Shown one piece after another: positions 1 through 8,130 of a DNA stretch of 43,186 nt; within the stretch, counting starts at the first letter, position 1; the number at the start of each line of letters is the position of its first letter. Origin of the DNA: Desulfobulbus sp. (lineage in GTDB: Bacteria > Desulfobacterota > Desulfobulbia > Desulfobulbales > Desulfobulbaceae); NCBI GenBank assembly GCA_011051875.1, contig DRKI01000122.1:1-43186 (forward strand), read 5' to 3'. Under the pieces are notes generated by a model. It did not search any database and was not told the origin of the DNA. It saw only the letters and a program-made list of their open reading frames with translations. The translations under genes and the position numbers were made by a program.

Positions 1-1250
1 CCCGCCGTGATGTAGACGCAGCCATCGATATCCGGTGCCTGAAACCGGGTCCGCCCCTCCAGCAACAGATCACTCTCCCTGCTCAGCCCCTCGACCAGCA
101 GAGGCTCCACCCTGCCCACGTACTGCTGCTGTTTTTTCCAGGATATAGACGCCTGCGCCTCCATGACCCGGGCATACCGTTCAGCCTTCTCCTCCTCCGC
201 CACCTTGCCGTCCAGGGCAAAGGCGGCGCTCCCCTCTTCATCCTGGTACTGAAACACGCCCACGTGATCAAGCCGCCAGCTCTGCAGCCGGTCGATGATC
301 ATGTCCACGTCCCGGGATGTTTCGCCGGGAAAACCGACCAGCAGGGTAGTCCGCAGGGCGCAGCCGGGAAGATGGCCCCGGATGCGGTCGACAAGCTCGT
401 CCAGGTCCCGGCATCGGTAGCGGCGGTGCATGCGGGCGAGGACCGGGTCGCTGACGTGCTGGAACGGGATATCCAGGTAGGGCGTGATCCGGGGCGACGA
501 GGCCATCAGGGCAAGCAGCGCGTCCGGAACAGTGGCCGGGTAGAGGTAGAGCAGCCGGATCCAGGGAATACCGGTCCCGGCAAGCAACGCCTCCACGAGG
601 CTGACGAGATCGGTGGCCATGTCCAGGTCATTGCCATAGGCGGTGAGATCCTGGGCAATGAGGGTCAGTTCCCGGACCCCGGATGCCTCCAGGCGGCGGG
701 CCTCGGCCACCAGGTCGGGAATGGTGCGGCTGCGCAGGTCCCCGCGGATGGAGGGAATCATGCAGTAGGTGCAGCGGTTGGAACAGCCCTCGGTGATCTT
801 GAGGAACGAGCGAAAAAACGGGGTCGAGACGCGGCGCGGGGATCGGCTGTCCATGAGGTAGCGGGGCGGCGGCACCTCCGGCGCGGTCCTGGCACCGTCA
901 GCCAGGCCCCGGACGAGCTCGCTGATCCGCTCCACGCCGTCGACGCCGACAAAGAGATCCACCTCGGGCAGTTCGGCAGCCAGCTCACTGCCGTAGCGCT
1001 GGACCAGGCATCCGGTCACCACGAGCCGCTGGTCCGGATGGCGGCCCTTGATCTCGGCCAGCCCGAGGATCTCGTCCACGGCCTCCTCCACGGCAGGCCG
1101 GATAAAACCACAGGTATTGACCAGGACCAGGTCAGCCTCTTCCGCATCTGTCACCAGCCGGTAGCCGTCCTGCTCAAGGCAGCCGAGCATGACCTCGGAA
1201 TCGACCAGGTTCTTGGCGCAGCCCAGGCTGACCAGGTGAACTTTTTTCAT
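1..1250 (-). CDS. rimO: Ribosomal protein S12 methylthiotransferase RimO (3' end cut by window)
   Basis: Radical SAM enzyme that methylthiolates an aspartate of ribosomal protein S12. The reading frame starts at ATG 1250 (MKKVHLVSLGCAKNLVDSE) and stays open to base 1, giving 416 codons; family members are about 430-450 residues, so only the C-terminal (TRAM) tail is missing. The N-terminal UPF0004 cysteines are visible in LGCAKN, NTCGFI and TGCLVQRYG. The radical SAM cluster motif CSNRCTYC follows, and PFQHVSD lies further on. The start overlaps the stop of the upstream nucleoside phosphorylase gene by an ATGA arrangement, with GGAG 6 bases ahead, so the two are probably translationally coupled. 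MiaB is the main alternative, but the LGCAKNLVDSE start is the RimO form. Confidence 0.95.
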   Translation of the reverse strand, partial: MKKVHLVSLGCAKNLVDSEVMLGCLEQDGYRLVTDAEEADLVLVNTCGFIRPAVEEAVDEILGLAEIKGRHPDQRLVVTGCLVQRYGSELAAELPEVDLFVGVDGVERISELVRGLADGARTAPEVPPPRYLMDSRSPRRVSTPFFRSFLKITEGCSNRCTYCMIPSIRGDLRSRTIPDLVAEARRLEASGVRELTLIAQDLTAYGNDLDMATDLVSLVEALLAGTGIPWIRLLYLYPATVPDALLALMASSPRITPYLDIPFQHVSDPVLARMHRRYRCRDLDELVDRIRGHLPGCALRTTLLVGFPGETSRDVDMIIDRLQSWRLDHVGVFQYQDEEGSAAFALDGKVAEEEKAERYARVMEAQASISWKKQQQYVGRVEPLLVEGLSRESDLLLEGRTRFQAPDIDGCVYITA

Positions 1251-1972
1251 GCAGACTCCAATGGTTGGGATAGCAGGATATCGACAAGAAGACGCAGGCT
1301 TGCCGAGGAAAGGGAACGGAACGTCCTGTCCCGGTAGCCTGGTTTCCAGGGCGTCTGCCAGAGCTCGTCGGAGACCAGCATCAGGGCTGCCAGACGGATG
1401 GCACGGAACCGGGCCACCGTGCAGAGGGCGGTGTACTCCATGTCCACGGCCATAATGCCTTCCCGGCCGTAGCGCGTGACCTTTTCCCTGGTTTCGCGAA
1501 ACGGCGCATCCGTCGTCCAGACCGGACCGCGGGCCGGCGTGCGGCCGCGGCCGGCAAGCCTCTCCGCCAGGGCGGCAGCGGTCTCCTCGTCAGCCCGGGG
1601 CCGTTCGTTGCCCCCGTAATGGGGGCTGGTCCCCTCTTCGGCAAGACCCCAGGTCGGGACCAGGATATCGGTACAGCAAAGCTCCCGGACCAGGGAACCG
1701 CACCAGCCGTACAGGACAACGGTCCGGGCACCGAGGGCTATCAGCTTCTCCAGGCAGAGAACCGCCATGGGAGCGCCCACGGCCGGACCGGCGAGAAAAA
1801 AATCCGGCCCTGCATACAGGCGGGAGTGGAAGAGAAAATGGCGCTGCAGCCGATGCTGCTCGGCCAGCGCGGCCATGGCCCCGGTGTCGGAGGGATTGAC
1901 CGCCAGGACGCCGGTCGCGGGCAGGCAGGGCTCACCCGGTACGCGGCACGGATTGATGATACAACTCTCCAT
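1247..1972 (-). CDS. Nucleoside phosphorylase family protein
   Basis: About 241 residues from ATG 1972. It resembles the purine nucleoside/uridine phosphorylase superfamily (PNP_UDP fold): GPAVGAPMAV and VVLYGWCGSL near the phosphate site, and VDMEYTALCTVA near the C-terminus, where the family binds ribose. The substrate cannot be told from sequence; nucleoside salvage or methylthioadenosine-type cleavage are possible. An upstream in-frame TTG at 1990 lies inside the T-run of the atp terminator, so the ATG at 1972 is preferred, although no clear Shine-Dalgarno precedes it. The gene lies just behind the atpE terminator and overlaps rimO by 4 bases, so its transcription depends on read-through or a promoter inside atpE. 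Confidence 0.75.
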   Translation of the reverse strand: MESCIINPCRVPGEPCLPATGVLAVNPSDTGAMAALAEQHRLQRHFLFHSRLYAGPDFFLAGPAVGAPMAVLCLEKLIALGARTVVLYGWCGSLVRELCCTDILVPTWGLAEEGTSPHYGGNERPRADEETAAALAERLAGRGRTPARGPVWTTDAPFRETREKVTRYGREGIMAVDMEYTALCTVARFRAIRLAALMLVSDELWQTPWKPGYRDRTFRSLSSASLRLLVDILLSQPLESA

Positions 1973-1988
1973 GGAGCTGGTGCATACC

Positions 1989-2021
1989 AAAAAAAAAGGA
2001 GCGCAGCAAGCGCTGCGCTCC
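1989..2021 (-). terminator. Rho-independent terminator of the atp FO operon
   Basis: On the minus strand a perfect 10-bp stem (GGAGCGCAGC with GCTGCGCTCC, 4-base loop) is followed by nine T residues. It lies 26 bases after the atpE stop and 17 bases before the phosphorylase start, so it should separate the ATP synthase transcript from the phosphorylase-rimO pair. Confidence 0.93.
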
Positions 2022-2047
2022 TTCCTGGTTCGAAAACCGGCTCCGGC

Positions 2048-2308
2048 TTATCCGAGCAGCTGCTCCTTGAAGGGATTGGCATACAGCAGGATAAAGGCGA
2101 TAACCAGACCGTAAATGGCGATGGACTCAACCAGAGCCATACCAAGGATCATGGTGGTGGTGATGGAGCCCTTTGCCTCGGGATTCCGGGCAACACCCTG
2201 GCAGGCGCCAAGAACACCGGAACCCATACCAATACCGGCACCCAGACCGGCGAATCCGATGGCATGTGCAGAACCGATGCAAACCAGTGCGAGATGAATC
2301 TTGTCCAT
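2048..2308 (-). CDS. atpE: ATP synthase FO subunit c
   Basis: The 86-residue hairpin membrane protein that forms the rotor ring. Two hydrophobic helices flank the polar loop VARNPEAKG (residues 39-47). The ion-carrying carboxylate is Glu61, in ALVESIAIYG. Two of the residues that go with sodium-binding c subunits are present (Ser62, Tyr66), but the position of the sodium-coordinating glutamine in helix 1 is Met28, which favours protons. A strong AGGAGG site precedes the ATG. A structured 141-base spacer separates it from atpB, and the terminator follows closely. No F1 genes are present here, so F1 must be encoded elsewhere. Confidence 0.97.
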   Translation of the reverse strand: MDKIHLALVCIGSAHAIGFAGLGAGIGMGSGVLGACQGVARNPEAKGSITTTMILGMALVESIAIYGLVIAFILLYANPFKEQLLG

Positions 2309-2449
2309 TTGACTGTTCCTCCTGAAAAAATTATATATGTTGGCCTTCTTCTCCGTAGAACGGAAACCTTGAAAACAAACGCAATCGGTTATCCCCCATT
2401 GCCGGGCCGGACGACGCCCGGGACAAGGGGGCAGGGACCGGATACCGGA
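2309..2449 (-). promoter_or_regulatory. Structured atpB-atpE intercistronic region
   Basis: On the minus strand a compound hairpin forms: a C5/G5 outer stem encloses CCGGGC pairing with GCCCGG. It lies about 60 bases before an AT-rich stretch and the AGGAGG site of atpE. Spacers of this kind in atp operons raise translation of the highly made c subunit. That role is inferred here from position only. Confidence 0.45.
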
Positions 2450-3172
2450 TCAGTGCGCCGGCTCCATGGCCTGGGCACAGTAGCTGACAGAAAGCAGGAC
2501 AAAGACCGCTGCCTGGACCAGGGATACCAGGACACCGAGACAGAGAATGGGCAGCGGAGCAAAGTAGGCGCCGGCCAGCATGAAGAGTACCGCGAGCAGG
2601 ATCTCCTTGGCGATGATATTTCCGAAAAGACGCATGGAGAGTGAAAGCAGCCGGGCAAGGTTACTGATGATCTCAAGCAGCAGCATGAACGGAGCCAGCA
2701 CCGGCACCGGTCCGAGGAAGTGCTTGATGTACTTGATCCCGTGATACCGCAGGCCGAGGGCATGATGGGTCACCCAGACGATGATGGTCATGGCCAGGGT
2801 GATGTTCCAGTTGGAGGTCGGCGACATGAAGCCGGGGATCAGACCGATCATGTTGGCGATCACGATGTAGAGGGCAAAGGTGGCCATCATGGGATAGAGC
2901 ATCCGGGCCCCCTTCTTGCCGAGATTCTCCTCAAAGATATCCATCAGGCCGCTGACGACGACCTCCCAGAAGTTCTGGCCGCTGCCGGGAATGATCTCCA
3001 GCTTGCCCATGGTCAGCTTGGGCACGATGATCAGGAAGGCCATGACCAGCCAGGTATAGGTCATGTACGGCTCGCACAGTTTCTCGAGCAAGGTATGCCC
3101 CACCGGTGTATGGGGCACCGGAAGTCCCAGTTTTTCAAGAATCAGCGAGATGAAAAGTATCGGATGTTCCAT
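2450..3172 (-). CDS. atpB: ATP synthase FO subunit a
   Basis: A 240-residue integral membrane protein that forms the ion half-channels beside the c ring. The essential arginine is in the motif SLSMRLFGNI (about residues 185-194), and the C-terminal segment LVSLVQAAVFVLLSVSY is the typical last helix. Five to six hydrophobic segments can be counted, and the length is usual for the family. It lies between atpI and atpE on the same strand. GGGAGCAGAGG precedes the ATG at 3172. Confidence 0.97.
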   Translation of the reverse strand: MEHPILFISLILEKLGLPVPHTPVGHTLLEKLCEPYMTYTWLVMAFLIIVPKLTMGKLEIIPGSGQNFWEVVVSGLMDIFEENLGKKGARMLYPMMATFALYIVIANMIGLIPGFMSPTSNWNITLAMTIIVWVTHHALGLRYHGIKYIKHFLGPVPVLAPFMLLLEIISNLARLLSLSMRLFGNIIAKEILLAVLFMLAGAYFAPLPILCLGVLVSLVQAAVFVLLSVSYCAQAMEPAH

Positions 3173-3185
3173 AACCTCTGCTCCC

Positions 3186-3602
3186 TTAACAACTTTGTAC
3201 GGAAAATATTTTCCTGCCCCTGCTCAGGACGACGATGATCACGCTGAGCATTACCGTGGACAGACCAAGAACCAGTCCGATCATATGGAGATCGATATTT
3301 TTTGACAGTGCGTACAGGATCAGCCCGAAAACGCACAGTTTCGCATAGAACTTGACCAGGAAACGGATCTTTTCCATTTTCTGCACGGCCTTGACATGAT
3401 CGCCGCTCCGGCTGACCCGGTCGATGATCTGCCGGGCATCGCGCATGAGAAGAAGAAAGCTGCCAAAGGCCAGAACACCACCGATGAGCACGGAGCGGGC
3501 CATGAACCAGTCGTACTGGTACCAGCTTCCGGCCGTGAAGACGGCGGTCATCAGCAGGCTGAACTGCTGGACCATGCGGAGCAACGTCTCTTCGGGTTTC
3601 AT
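3186..3602 (-). CDS. atpI: ATP synthase subunit I (AtpI-like)
   Basis: About 138 residues with four hydrophobic segments (FSLLMTAVFTAG, VLIGGVLAFGSFLLL, KLCVFGLILYAL and IGLVLGLSTVMLSVIIVVL), as in the small AtpI/subunit I proteins that help assemble the c ring. The frame extends upstream to 3665, overlapping atpZ, but ATG 3602 has an AGGTGAG site at good spacing, and ATG 3605 is a near-equal alternative. Its place between atpZ and atpB supports the call; sequence conservation in this family is low. Confidence 0.8.
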   Translation of the reverse strand: MKPEETLLRMVQQFSLLMTAVFTAGSWYQYDWFMARSVLIGGVLAFGSFLLLMRDARQIIDRVSRSGDHVKAVQKMEKIRFLVKFYAKLCVFGLILYALSKNIDLHMIGLVLGLSTVMLSVIIVVLSRGRKIFSVQSC

Positions 3603-3631
3603 CATCTCACCTGTGCCAGGGACCGCAGCCC

Positions 3632-3859
3632 CTACTTTTCCATCATCTTCCTGTAGAGATCCCACAGGGTCTTGAATGCGGCAAGGACGCCCACCCCCAG
3701 AAAAATGAAGGTCAGCCAGGGTGCGGTCCTGCCGTCGAAGACCTTGTAGTCGAGATACCAGCCGATGCCGAGTCCGAGAAAGATGGAGAGGACAAAGGTC
3801 ATTCCGACATGACTGTATATGGCCAGCTGCCTGAACATCTCTTTTCTTTCTTCAGACAT
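3632..3859 (-). CDS. atpZ: AtpZ/AtpI-type small membrane subunit
   Basis: A 75-residue protein with two membrane helices separated by a short charged loop (GWYLDYKVFDGRTAP), the layout of the ATPase gene1/AtpZ family found at the head of FO operons. In some bacteria AtpZ works with AtpI in metal or c-ring handling. The start at 3859 has a GGAGAGGTG site. It is the first gene of the FO cluster and lies 80 bases behind hemL on the same strand. Confidence 0.85.
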   Translation of the reverse strand: MSEERKEMFRQLAIYSHVGMTFVLSIFLGLGIGWYLDYKVFDGRTAPWLTFIFLGVGVLAAFKTLWDLYRKMMEK

Positions 3860-3939
3860 CTGTCACCTCTCCCTGACCCGGCAGGTCACGCAAGTGAAAC
3901 TACAGGTAGCATGCACATGCGGCAATCGCAATGATTTTT

Positions 3940-5232
3940 TTAACAAACCCCCAATTTTTTGAATGACGATTCAGTCACCTCGAGAGCTTTTTCCAAATGG
4001 TTCCGCTCATGTGCGGCAGATATGAAGATCGCCTCGAACTGCGAGGGCGCAAGCCAGACCCCCGAGGCCAGCATGTGCCGGAAATGACGGCCGTACATCT
4101 CGGTATCGGCACGCATGGCGGACTCGAAATCGGTCACCGGATCCCTGGTGAAAAAGCAGGTCATCATGGAGCCGATCCGGTTGAGGGTGACGGCCACCGG
4201 CGCCCCGGTCCCCAGCCGGGCCAGCTCGGCACCGAACCACTCACTTTTCTCTTCCAGGGCCTCGTAAAAGCCCTCCCGCCGCACCACCTTGAGCATGGCC
4301 AGGCCCGCGGCCATGGCAAGGGGGTTGCCGGACAGGGTTCCGGCCTGGTAGACCGGGCCGTCCGGGGCCACCTGGTCCATGAGATCGGCCCTGCCGCCGT
4401 AGGCACCCACGGGCAGGCCGCCACCGATGATCTTGCCCAGGCAGGTCAGGTCAGGCATGATGCCGAACCGTTCCTGGGCCCCGCCCAGGGCCAGGCGGAA
4501 ACCGGTGATCACCTCGTCAAAGATGAGCACGATGCCAAGCTCCCGGGTCAGCTCCCGCAGGCGGCGCAGAAATTCCATCTCCGGCACCACCACGCCCATG
4601 TTGCCGGCCACCGGCTCGATGATCACGCAGGCGATGTCGAGGCTTTCGTCGCGCAGGGTCTTCTCCAGCACCTCGATATCGTTATAGGGTATGGAAAGCG
4701 TGTTCCTGACGATGTCCTCCGGCACACCGGGGCTTCCCGGGATGCCGAGGGTGATGATGCCGGAGCCGGCCTTGACCAGGAAGGAGTCGGCATGGCCGTG
4801 ATAGCAGCCATCGAACTTGACCACCACGTTGCGGCCCGTATAGCCGCGGGCCAGGCGGATGGCACTCATGGTCGCCTCGGTGCCGGAATTGACAAAGCGA
4901 ACCTTTTCCAGGGAAGGCACGGAGTCGCAGACCAGGTCCGCCAGTTCGACCTCCAGCGGGGTGGGCGCTCCGAAACTCGTGCCGTCGGCGGCGGTGGCGC
5001 AGATGGCGTCGATCACCTCGGGATGGGCGTGCCCCAGGATCATCGGCCCCCAGGAACAGACAAAATCGATGAACTCGTTGCCATCGACGTCCGTCACCAT
5101 GCAGCCACCGGCCTTGCGGACAAACAGCGGATCACAGCCCACGGAGCGGCAGGCGCGAACCGGCGAGTTGACACCACCGGGAATCACGGCCCGGGCCTGG
5201 GAAAAAAGGGATGCGGAACGATCGGTCTTCAT
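3940..5232 (-). CDS. hemL: Glutamate-1-semialdehyde 2,1-aminomutase
   Basis: PLP enzyme of the C5 tetrapyrrole pathway; it converts glutamate-1-semialdehyde to 5-aminolevulinate, the precursor of heme and of the siroheme used by DsrAB. The protein has 430 residues, standard length, from ATG 5232 with AGGTG 7 bases ahead. The frame stays open for 31 codons upstream, but those lack family similarity. Recognised segments are GGVNSPVRA (residues 19-27), NSGTEATMSAIRLAR, the cofactor aspartate in IFDEVITGF and the Schiff-base lysine Lys267 in CLGKIIGGGLPVGA. A good promoter lies about 85 bases upstream. Confidence 0.97.
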   Translation of the reverse strand: MKTDRSASLFSQARAVIPGGVNSPVRACRSVGCDPLFVRKAGGCMVTDVDGNEFIDFVCSWGPMILGHAHPEVIDAICATAADGTSFGAPTPLEVELADLVCDSVPSLEKVRFVNSGTEATMSAIRLARGYTGRNVVVKFDGCYHGHADSFLVKAGSGIITLGIPGSPGVPEDIVRNTLSIPYNDIEVLEKTLRDESLDIACVIIEPVAGNMGVVVPEMEFLRRLRELTRELGIVLIFDEVITGFRLALGGAQERFGIMPDLTCLGKIIGGGLPVGAYGGRADLMDQVAPDGPVYQAGTLSGNPLAMAAGLAMLKVVRREGFYEALEEKSEWFGAELARLGTGAPVAVTLNRIGSMMTCFFTRDPVTDFESAMRADTEMYGRHFRHMLASGVWLAPSQFEAIFISAAHERNHLEKALEVTESSFKKLGVC

Positions 5233-5315
5233 GGAATCACCTTGCAGGGAGAGAGGGTTGGCAGAGACTGACAGCGGACCATGGGGCCGATCACCCCGGC
5301 CTCCATTGCCGCGGC

Positions 5316-5345
5316 AATATAGCATGGCTGCTTTTCGTCTGTCAA
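5316..5345 (-). promoter_or_regulatory. Sigma-70 promoter for hemL
   Basis: On the minus strand TTGACA (5345-5340) is followed after 18 bases by TATATT (5321-5316). Transcription would start near 5309 and give a leader of about 77 bases before the hemL ATG. The two boxes match the consensus at 11 of 12 positions. Confidence 0.7.
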
Positions 5346-5737
5346 AACGAAAAAGAAACGCTCACTTCGGATCTCAATCGCGTCAAGATCGTGTTCGGGC
5401 GATGGCGCTGCATGTCTTGCCGATCCTGTATGATGTATAATGATCCGGTATAATGATCCGATCCTGCATGCTATACTGTCGCCACCGGAGCAGAGCAACC
5501 GGTCACGGGATATCCGGTCACACGGAATCAGCACAGGACTTGCAAGCGGTTGCAGGGTGCCGAGGCTGTGCGTGATCGAACTTCACGAGTATACACCCCG
5601 CGTATAACCGGGAGGTTCGAACGTGTGCAGACGGGGTGCCCTGTGACCGCCTGCGGAGGAATGCGGATAGCCGGTTCGCTCAAGCCGAAAAACACAAAGT
5701 TGCACCTTGACAGCCGGGTAAAGATGGTAATTTTTTC
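5346..5737. other. Divergent hemL-trxA intergenic region with a tandem repeat
   Basis: No coding region could be supported here. The stretch holds a perfect 13-base tandem duplication, GTATAATGATCCG, at 5435-5447 and 5448-5460. It is flanked by two related GATCCTGYATG segments (near 5422 and 5461). A palindromic GTTCGAAC-like site lies near 5615-5622, and an isolated TTGACA at 5707 has no convincing -10 partner. tRNA-like fragments were looked for and not found. Confidence 0.5.
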
Positions 5738-5766
5738 TTGTCACTACCCCCCGGGCAAGGTAAAAT
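5738..5766 (+). promoter_or_regulatory. Sigma-70 promoter for trxA-trxB
   Basis: TTGTCA (5738-5743), a 17-base spacer and TAAAAT (5761-5766) match the consensus at 10 of 12 positions. The start point would be near 5773, about 86 bases before the trxA ATG. Confidence 0.65.
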
Positions 5767-5858
5767 GGCCTGTAATTGTCCGAGTTTTTTATAAGTGTTT
5801 GATATACAGGATTTTTTCAAGAGTTTTCCCGACAGGGGAACAAAAAGGAGCTACGGTA

Positions 5859-6188
5859 ATGGCAAGCGAAAAAGTGATGCACGTCTCTGACAGCGAATTC
5901 GACACCAAGGTCGTGGGCAACGAGCTTCCCTGCCTGGTGGACTTCTGGGCCCCCTGGTGCGGGCCGTGCAAGGCCATCGGGCCGGTTATCGATGAGCTGG
6001 CGGAAGAGTTTGACGGCCGGGTGCAGATCGCCAAGATGAACGTGGACGACAACCCTGCCACACCCGGCAAGTTCGGCATCCGGGCCATCCCCACTCTCAT
6101 CCTGTTCAAAGGCGGCGAGGTCGTCGACCAGATCACCGGCGCCGTGGGCAAGGCCCAGCTGCAGGACCTGATCAACAAGGCGCTCTAG
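5859..6188 (+). CDS. trxA: Thioredoxin
   Basis: A 109-residue cytoplasmic disulfide reductant. The active site WCGPC is at residues 33-37 (Cys34, Cys37), and the cis-proline loop IRAIPTLILF follows at about 74-83. Length and fold order are those of classical thioredoxin. ATG 5859 is chosen because AAAAAGGAG lies 8 bases ahead; the frame is open further upstream without similarity. It stands 99 bases before trxB, its reductase, on the same strand and is probably co-transcribed. Confidence 0.96.
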   Translation: MASEKVMHVSDSEFDTKVVGNELPCLVDFWAPWCGPCKAIGPVIDELAEEFDGRVQIAKMNVDDNPATPGKFGIRAIPTLILFKGGEVVDQITGAVGKAQLQDLINKAL

Positions 6189-6287
6189 GGAGCACGCCGG
6201 GCGCACCTGTCACCGTGTTCCCTGCCCGGTTCCCGCAGACTCCGTTCATTTCCCTGCCATCATTCCACCAACCCGTGAGCATCCGCA

Positions 6288-7220
6288 ATGCAGCAGGCTG
6301 AGTACCAACTGATCATCGTCGGCGGCGGTCCGGCCGGGCTGACGGCGGGACTGTACGCGGCCAGGGGCCGTCTCAAGGCCCTGCTGATCGAAAAGGGCGC
6401 CACCGGCGGCCAGGTCCTGGTCACGGACTGGGTGGACAACTATCCCGGTTTCGTGGACGGAATATCCGGTTTCGAGCTCATGGACAAGATGACCGCCCAC
6501 GCGGACCGGTTCGGGCTGGAGAAACGATTCGCCAATGTTGCCTCCCTGGATCTGAAAGAACCGGTCAAAAAGGTGCGGCTCGAGGACGGCCCTACCCTCA
6601 CCGCCCGGACCGTGATCCTCTGCACCGGCGCCAGGCCGAGCAGGCTGGGGGTACCCGGCGAGGAGGAACTGGCGGGCCGGGGTGTTTCCTACTGTGCCAC
6701 CTGCGACGGGCCCTTTTACCGGGACCAGGAGATCGCCGTGGTCGGCGGCGGCAACACCGCGATCCAGGAGGCCCTGCACCTGACCAAGTTCGCCAGCAAG
6801 GTCACGGTCATCCACCGCCGGGATCAGCTGCGGGCAACCAGGATCCTGCAGGAGAAGGCCCTTGCCAACGACAGGATCCACTTCGTGTGGAACGCCCGGG
6901 TCAAAGAGATCATGGGCGGCGACAGTGGCGTCGAAGGGGTGCGGATCAGCCACAATGACGGTTCCGAGTCGACCCTGGCCGTGACCGGCATCTTCATCTT
7001 TATCGGCGTGGTCCCCAACAACGAAGTCCTGCCGCTGGACCAGCTCCGGACCGACGAGGCCGGCTTCATCATCACCGACACCGAGATGCGGACCAACCTG
7101 GACGGTGTTTTCGCCGCCGGTGACATCCGCAGCAAGAACTTTCGCCAGATCATCAATGCCGCTGGCGAAGGGGCCACCGCCGAGCTGTCGGCAGAACAAT
7201 ACCTGGGCAGCCAGGCATGA
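6288..7220 (+). CDS. trxB: Thioredoxin reductase
   Basis: A 310-residue FAD/NAD(P)H flavoenzyme that reduces thioredoxin. The FAD-binding GGGPAGLTAG lies near the N-terminus (12-21), the redox pair CATC at Cys136/Cys139, the second Rossmann motif GGGNTAIQEA at about 154-163, and the NADPH-type VIHRRDQLRA after it. The C-terminal GVFAAGDIR closes the FAD site. The HRRxxxRA motif argues for NADPH rather than ferredoxin as donor. The stop overlaps the start of the next gene by 4 bases (ATGA). Confidence 0.95.
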   Translation: MQQAEYQLIIVGGGPAGLTAGLYAARGRLKALLIEKGATGGQVLVTDWVDNYPGFVDGISGFELMDKMTAHADRFGLEKRFANVASLDLKEPVKKVRLEDGPTLTARTVILCTGARPSRLGVPGEEELAGRGVSYCATCDGPFYRDQEIAVVGGGNTAIQEALHLTKFASKVTVIHRRDQLRATRILQEKALANDRIHFVWNARVKEIMGGDSGVEGVRISHNDGSESTLAVTGIFIFIGVVPNNEVLPLDQLRTDEAGFIITDTEMRTNLDGVFAAGDIRSKNFRQIINAAGEGATAELSAEQYLGSQA

Positions 7221-8089
7221 TCACGAGAGCCCGATCCATGGCAATTATCCGCAGGCAGACCACCCGCCGCACCCTCATCTCCCTGTTTCTGCTCGCCCTG
7301 CTTCTACCGCTTTCAGGATGCTCCACCATGCAGGGCATGTTCGACAAGTTCACCTTTGGCAGCGGAGAGACCGAAACCGCCGAAGACTCGGCCCAGGCCC
7401 TGGCCGTCAAGGGCATGGATGCCTTCAACGTGGGGGATTACTACGAGGCCCTGCAGGCATTCAACGAGATACTCGACCGTTTTCCCTTCAGCTCCCAGGC
7501 CATGCTTGCCGAACTGAAGGCGGCAGACTGTCATTATTATCGCAAGGAATACCTGGAAGCCAAGATGCTCTACCAGGAGTTCGAGGAGCGGCATCCCACC
7601 AACGAGGCGATTCCCTATGTCATGTTCCAGATCGGCATGTGCGACTTCATGCGCACCGACCGGATCGATCGTGACATCACCGGCGCCCAGGACGCCATCA
7701 GGTCCTTTTCCCGCCTGCTCCGGGCCTACCCCGACTCACCCTATTCCCGGGAGGCCAGGGCGCGGATCGCGGCCGCCCGTGAATTCCTGGTCAACCACGA
7801 GTACTTTGTCGCTGTTTTCTACGTCCGGACCAAGGAGTACAGCCAGGCCATCCATCGCCTCAAGTATCTCCTGTCCATGTACCCGGACTCCAGCATCGCG
7901 CCCAAGGCCAGGGCCCTGCTCAAACGCCTGGAAGAGGGCAGGCCGCCGGTCTGGGGTCTGCGGAAATGGCTGCCGGATCTCTCCATGCCGGACTGGAAGT
8001 TCTGGGGATCGGACAAGAAAGAAGCCGGCGATCACAAATCCTTGCCCGCAGCCGGCACCGGCGGCGATACTGTCCGGGAAAAGCAGTAA
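7217..8089 (+). CDS. bamD: Outer membrane assembly lipoprotein, BamD/YfiO-like
   Basis: A 290-residue lipoprotein. A basic N-terminus, a hydrophobic stretch and the lipobox LSGC with the modified cysteine at residue 35 form a type II signal. The mature part is a series of TPR-like helical pairs (GMDAFNVGDYYEALQAFNEILDRFPFS, then AKMLYQEFEERHPT, then AIRSFSRLLRAYPDSPY), as in BamD, which helps BamA insert outer membrane beta-barrels. ATG 7238 (MAIIRRQ) is an alternative start. Translation is likely coupled to trxB. Other outer-membrane TPR lipoproteins are possible but less likely. Confidence 0.85.
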   Translation: MITRARSMAIIRRQTTRRTLISLFLLALLLPLSGCSTMQGMFDKFTFGSGETETAEDSAQALAVKGMDAFNVGDYYEALQAFNEILDRFPFSSQAMLAELKAADCHYYRKEYLEAKMLYQEFEERHPTNEAIPYVMFQIGMCDFMRTDRIDRDITGAQDAIRSFSRLLRAYPDSPYSREARARIAAAREFLVNHEYFVAVFYVRTKEYSQAIHRLKYLLSMYPDSSIAPKARALLKRLEEGRPPVWGLRKWLPDLSMPDWKFWGSDKKEAGDHKSLPAAGTGGDTVREKQ

Positions 8090-8130
8090 GGGGAAGGCGC
8101 GGCCCGCGGATTCCGGCCCTGCACTGCATT

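Noticed and set aside
264-1337. Long plus-strand open frame of 357 codons
   Set aside because: It lies opposite rimO, whose minus-strand frame has clear radical SAM motifs. The plus-strand product is low-complexity and typical of antisense frames in GC-rich DNA.
5550-5660. Possible tRNA (GGAGGTTCGAACG resembles a T-arm)
   Set aside because: No acceptor stem, D-arm or anticodon arm can be folded around it.
5707-5733. TTGACA at 5707 as the trxA promoter
   Set aside because: No acceptable -10 at 16-18 bases; the pair at 5738-5766 is much better.
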